DNA of 15,753 nucleotides from an uncultured Alcaligenaceae bacterium (GTDB lineage Bacteria; Pseudomonadota; Gammaproteobacteria; Burkholderiales; Burkholderiaceae_B): positions 1-15,753 of the forward strand of contig CALFXX010000096.1 of assembly GCA_937952975.1 (NCBI GenBank), read 5' to 3'. Below are positions 13,844 to 15,753 of this stretch, one piece after another (within the stretch, counting starts at the first letter, position 1; the number at the start of each line of letters is the position of its first letter). The notes under the pieces were generated by a model that was given only the letters and a program-made list of their open reading frames with translations, was not told the origin of the DNA and ran no database searches. The translations under genes and the position numbers were made by a program.

Positions 13844-15426
13844 GTTTTATCTGGTTTTCCGCCAAACGAGCATTAATTAGCGTTGCACTACTTGCGCTTC
13901 TTTCAGGATGCGGCAACTGGCTGCCAACCTCTGGTCCGAGTACCCGTGCGCTTGAAGATACTACTGTTCAAACCAATTCAATGATTCAGTTAGTTGAAAT
14001 CAATAGCGCGGTGAATCAGCGCAACGTGATTCGTGAAAGACGTCAATTATTTTCTGAATCCTTCGGTACGAATGTCATTCCTACTTATGCTGTCAACCCA
14101 GGCGACATTCTTGCCGTCAGTATTTGGGAGGCCAACCCCGCCTTGCTGTTTGGTACCTCTCCGGCGTTATCTGCCTTGGCGGGTTCGTCAACCAGCAAAA
14201 ACAGCAGCCTGCCCGATCAAATGGTGGGTGCCGATGGATTTATTACAGTACCCTTCGCAGGGCGTATTCGTGTAGCGGGCAAAACGATTCCAAATATTGA
14301 ATCTGAAATTGTTTCGGCGCTTCAAGGTAAGGCTAATTCGCCGCAAGTTATCGTGCAGATGACGAAGGGCAACACTTCAAACGTCACCGTGGTGGGTGAG
14401 GTTGGCAAAAGTGATCTGGTACCGCTTACGCCCAAGGGCGAACGCCTGTTAGACGCGATCGCCTTGGCAGGCGGAGTCAAGCAGGCCGTAAACAAGATTA
14501 CCTTGCAGATCTCTCGCCAGGGTATGGTTAAAACGATGTCGCTGGATCGGGTCATTCAAGACCCTACACAAAACATACGCTTAAATCCGGGTGATGTCAT
14601 CACCGCTTTTTATCAGCCCTTTAGCTTTACTGCCTTGGGTGCGACGGGTAAAAATGATGAGATTAATTTTGAGGCGCCTGGTATTTCGCTTACGCAAGCA
14701 CTCGGGCGTATTGGTGGCGTGCAAGATGCACGCGCAGATGTAAAAGGCGTTTTTGTATTCAGGTTTGAAGAGCCTGATGCAGCTTCGATTCCCTTTAACG
14801 CGCCTAACTCTCAGGTGATTGCTCAGGCACCTAACGCTCAGCCCCAACAAGCGAACTCGGTGCCCACCCCGACTCATTCTCAGGTTTCAAAGCCATCGAC
14901 GGCCGTTGCCGCGACACCAAACGCGGTGCAGCAAAATGCGCCACCCCCGTCGCAACCCTTTGTTAGCCCACGCGGAGTGATTCCTCCGTGCGCAGCTTGC
15001 GTGCAGCCAGTCGCACCCCCAGTGGCTGGCTCGGTGGCTACCACGGCGGCAGCGACTACAGTGCAGCAAAACATAGCTAGCGCTTCTGCCACACAGACAC
15101 CCACCACGACTCAAAGTTCTGCTCAGGCGATGGTGGCATCTCCAAGTCGCGCAGTCGTGGCACCCGTGTCTAACATTTCGCCTGCAATGGTGTCTCAACA
15201 GGGAATCCCAGCAACCCAGTTCACCGACTCTCAGGGCAGGGTGCCTACCATTTATCGTCTTGATATGAGCGACCCAGGTGCCTTTTTAGTGGCACAAGGC
15301 TTTATGGTTAAGAATAAAGACGTGATCTATGTGGCAAATGCGTCGAGTACCGAATTTGCAAAATTCTTGAACATCATGGTTCAGGTGCTGTACCCAATCG
15401 TTAATGGCAAGATTCTCATTAATTAA
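13840..15426 (+). CDS. KpsD/Wza-type outer-membrane polysaccharide export lipoprotein with a large low-complexity insertion
   Basis: A 528-residue protein. The signal peptide ends in the lipobox LLSGC, giving lipidated Cys24. Residues 84-175 form the Poly_export domain (AVNPGDILAVSIWE, VGADGFITVPFAGRI), followed by two SLBB-like domains (NVTVVGEVG to RLNPGDVITAFY at about 181-257, and FTALGATGKNDEINF onward). Near residue 312 the conserved VFVFRFEEPD strand breaks off and resumes at about 466 with GRVPTIYRLDMSDPGAF, KNKDVIYVANAS and the C-terminal membrane helix, which probably crosses the outer membrane. In between lie about 150 residues of Pro/Ala/Gln/Thr/Ser. Relatives, as I recall, have about 380 residues without this insert. 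It serves as the outer-membrane channel for capsule export, working with KpsE, and overlaps kpsT by 4 bp. Confidence 0.85.
   Translation: MSFIWFSAKRALISVALLALLSGCGNWLPTSGPSTRALEDTTVQTNSMIQLVEINSAVNQRNVIRERRQLFSESFGTNVIPTYAVNPGDILAVSIWEANPALLFGTSPALSALAGSSTSKNSSLPDQMVGADGFITVPFAGRIRVAGKTIPNIESEIVSALQGKANSPQVIVQMTKGNTSNVTVVGEVGKSDLVPLTPKGERLLDAIALAGGVKQAVNKITLQISRQGMVKTMSLDRVIQDPTQNIRLNPGDVITAFYQPFSFTALGATGKNDEINFEAPGISLTQALGRIGGVQDARADVKGVFVFRFEEPDAASIPFNAPNSQVIAQAPNAQPQQANSVPTPTHSQVSKPSTAVAATPNAVQQNAPPPSQPFVSPRGVIPPCAACVQPVAPPVAGSVATTAAATTVQQNIASASATQTPTTTQSSAQAMVASPSRAVVAPVSNISPAMVSQQGIPATQFTDSQGRVPTIYRLDMSDPGAFLVAQGFMVKNKDVIYVANASSTEFAKFLNIMVQVLYPIVNGKILIN
14776..15234 (+). other. Low-complexity Pro/Ala/Gln/Thr insertion in the export lipoprotein
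   Basis: Residues 313-465 contain short proline-rich runs (NAPPPSQPF, VAPPVAGSVA), repeated VQQN (twice) and many Thr/Ser/Ala. One CAAC motif (CxxC, codons at 14989-15000) is the only cysteine pair outside the lipobox. Frame and downstream domain stay intact, so this is an in-frame insertion or expansion rather than damage. Confidence 0.7.
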
Positions 15427-15462
15427 GCGGCGTGATGACGCTTTAGGCAGCTTCATAAAAAC

Positions 15463-15753
15463 ATGGCTATGCAGCACAAAAAACAAAAGCTGATCAAAAC
15501 CGTTGATCTGTTCAGCCGTGTGATTTCAAAGGTTGACGATTGGTCAGTCAAAACAGAAATTGAGCAACAAGACTTTGCTCAGTTTATGTGGAGCCCTGAA
15601 GATAAAAAAATCCTTAAAGACCTTTTGCTCAACACAAAAAATCAAGAAACCAAATCTTTGTTTCTTGATTTGAAGTTCAAGGCGTTTGTACACAGTGTGA
15701 TTGAAAACGGCTTAAACACCGATGATATGAAACTGTATCAACAGTTTAAACAT
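15463..15753 (+). CDS. Unrecognised protein, 5' part only (runs off the window)
   Basis: An open frame of 97 codons from ATG 15463 to the end of the window without a stop. A second in-frame ATG at 15469 could be the start. The sequence (KLIKTVDLFSRVISKVDDW, then QQDFAQFMWSPEDKKILKDL, ETKSLFLDLKFKAFVHSVIE and DDMKLYQQFKH) is hydrophilic, rich in Lys, Asp and Leu, and looks alpha-helical, with no signal peptide or membrane segment. I do not recognise a family. It starts 36 bp after the export lipoprotein gene on the same strand, so it is likely part of the capsule cluster, possibly a capsule biosynthesis enzyme whose catalytic domain is beyond the window. Its base composition is more AT-rich than the genes before it. 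Confidence 0.6.
   Translation, partial: MAMQHKKQKLIKTVDLFSRVISKVDDWSVKTEIEQQDFAQFMWSPEDKKILKDLLLNTKNQETKSLFLDLKFKAFVHSVIENGLNTDDMKLYQQFKH
15639..15671 (+). repeat. Perfect 12-bp inverted repeat inside the last gene
   Basis: AAATCAAGAAAC (15639-15650) and GTTTCTTGATTT (15660-15671) are exact reverse complements around a 9-nt loop. It is inside coding sequence (about codons 60-70), with no T-run after it, so it is not a typical terminator. Confidence 0.6.

Noticed and set aside
15425..15445. Hairpin after the export lipoprotein gene as a terminator
   Set aside because: AAGCG/CGCTT is only a 5-bp stem and has no T-run; transcription likely continues into the next gene.
1..15753. CRISPR array, tRNA, rRNA, insertion sequence or attachment site
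   Set aside because: No spaced direct repeats, cloverleaf-like sequence, transposase motifs or flanking terminal repeats were seen on reading both strands. The hipBA module shows no clear target-site duplication.

Overview
The window looks like a chromosomal segment of a betaproteobacterium, probably in the Burkholderiales. I infer this from the style of the proteins (RfaH-like NusG paralogue, KpsS/KpsE/KpsM/KpsT, LtaS-type sulfatase, AONS-family PLP enzyme) and from an arrangement that resembles, from memory, the wcb capsule I cluster of Burkholderia and the capsule cluster of Bordetella. No rRNA, tRNA, CRISPR array or transposase gene was seen.

Left part (1 to about 4150) is accessory and partly decayed. 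It opens with the tail of a PRC-barrel gene fused out of frame, near position 185, to a GT39 membrane glycosyltransferase that has lost its N-terminal catalytic region. Next come a BrnT-like toxin with a BrnA/CopG-like antitoxin, a Pat/MddA-type GNAT acetyltransferase, a ribbon-helix-helix type protein behind an AT-rich palindrome, and a small secreted protein on the minus strand with 13-residue elastin-like repeats.

The middle part (4189 to 8357) is a plus-strand group: an rfaH-like gene broken by an in-frame TAA, then kpsS (Kdo transferase that starts the capsule lipid anchor), a short-chain dehydrogenase and a membrane LtaS-type phosphotransferase. These three match, by order and type, wcbO-wcbP-wcbQ.

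A hipB-hipA toxin-antitoxin pair follows (8497 to 10006), with three operator-like palindromes upstream whose centres are exactly 49 bp apart. It meets, tail to tail with a 15-bp overlap, a minus-strand AONS/serine-palmitoyltransferase-like enzyme (wcbT type). The wcbR/wcbS genes that I remember lying between wcbQ and wcbT are absent here.

The right part (11454 to the end) is a tightly packed export operon: kpsE (short), kpsM, kpsT, and a KpsD/Wza-type outer-membrane lipoprotein that carries an insertion of about 150 residues rich in Pro, Ala, Gln and Thr. A final unrecognised gene runs off the window. Together kpsS, kpsE, kpsM, kpsT and the Wza-type lipoprotein describe an ABC-transporter-dependent (group 2-like) capsule pathway: the glycolipid primer is made by KpsS, exported by KpsM/KpsT, and carried across the periplasm and outer membrane by KpsE and the Wza-type channel. 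The dehydrogenase, sulfatase-fold enzyme and AONS enzyme would modify the glycan or its lipid. The most notable points are the enlarged export lipoprotein beside a shortened KpsE, the broken rfaH, the regular hipBA operator array, and the chimeric junction at the left edge.
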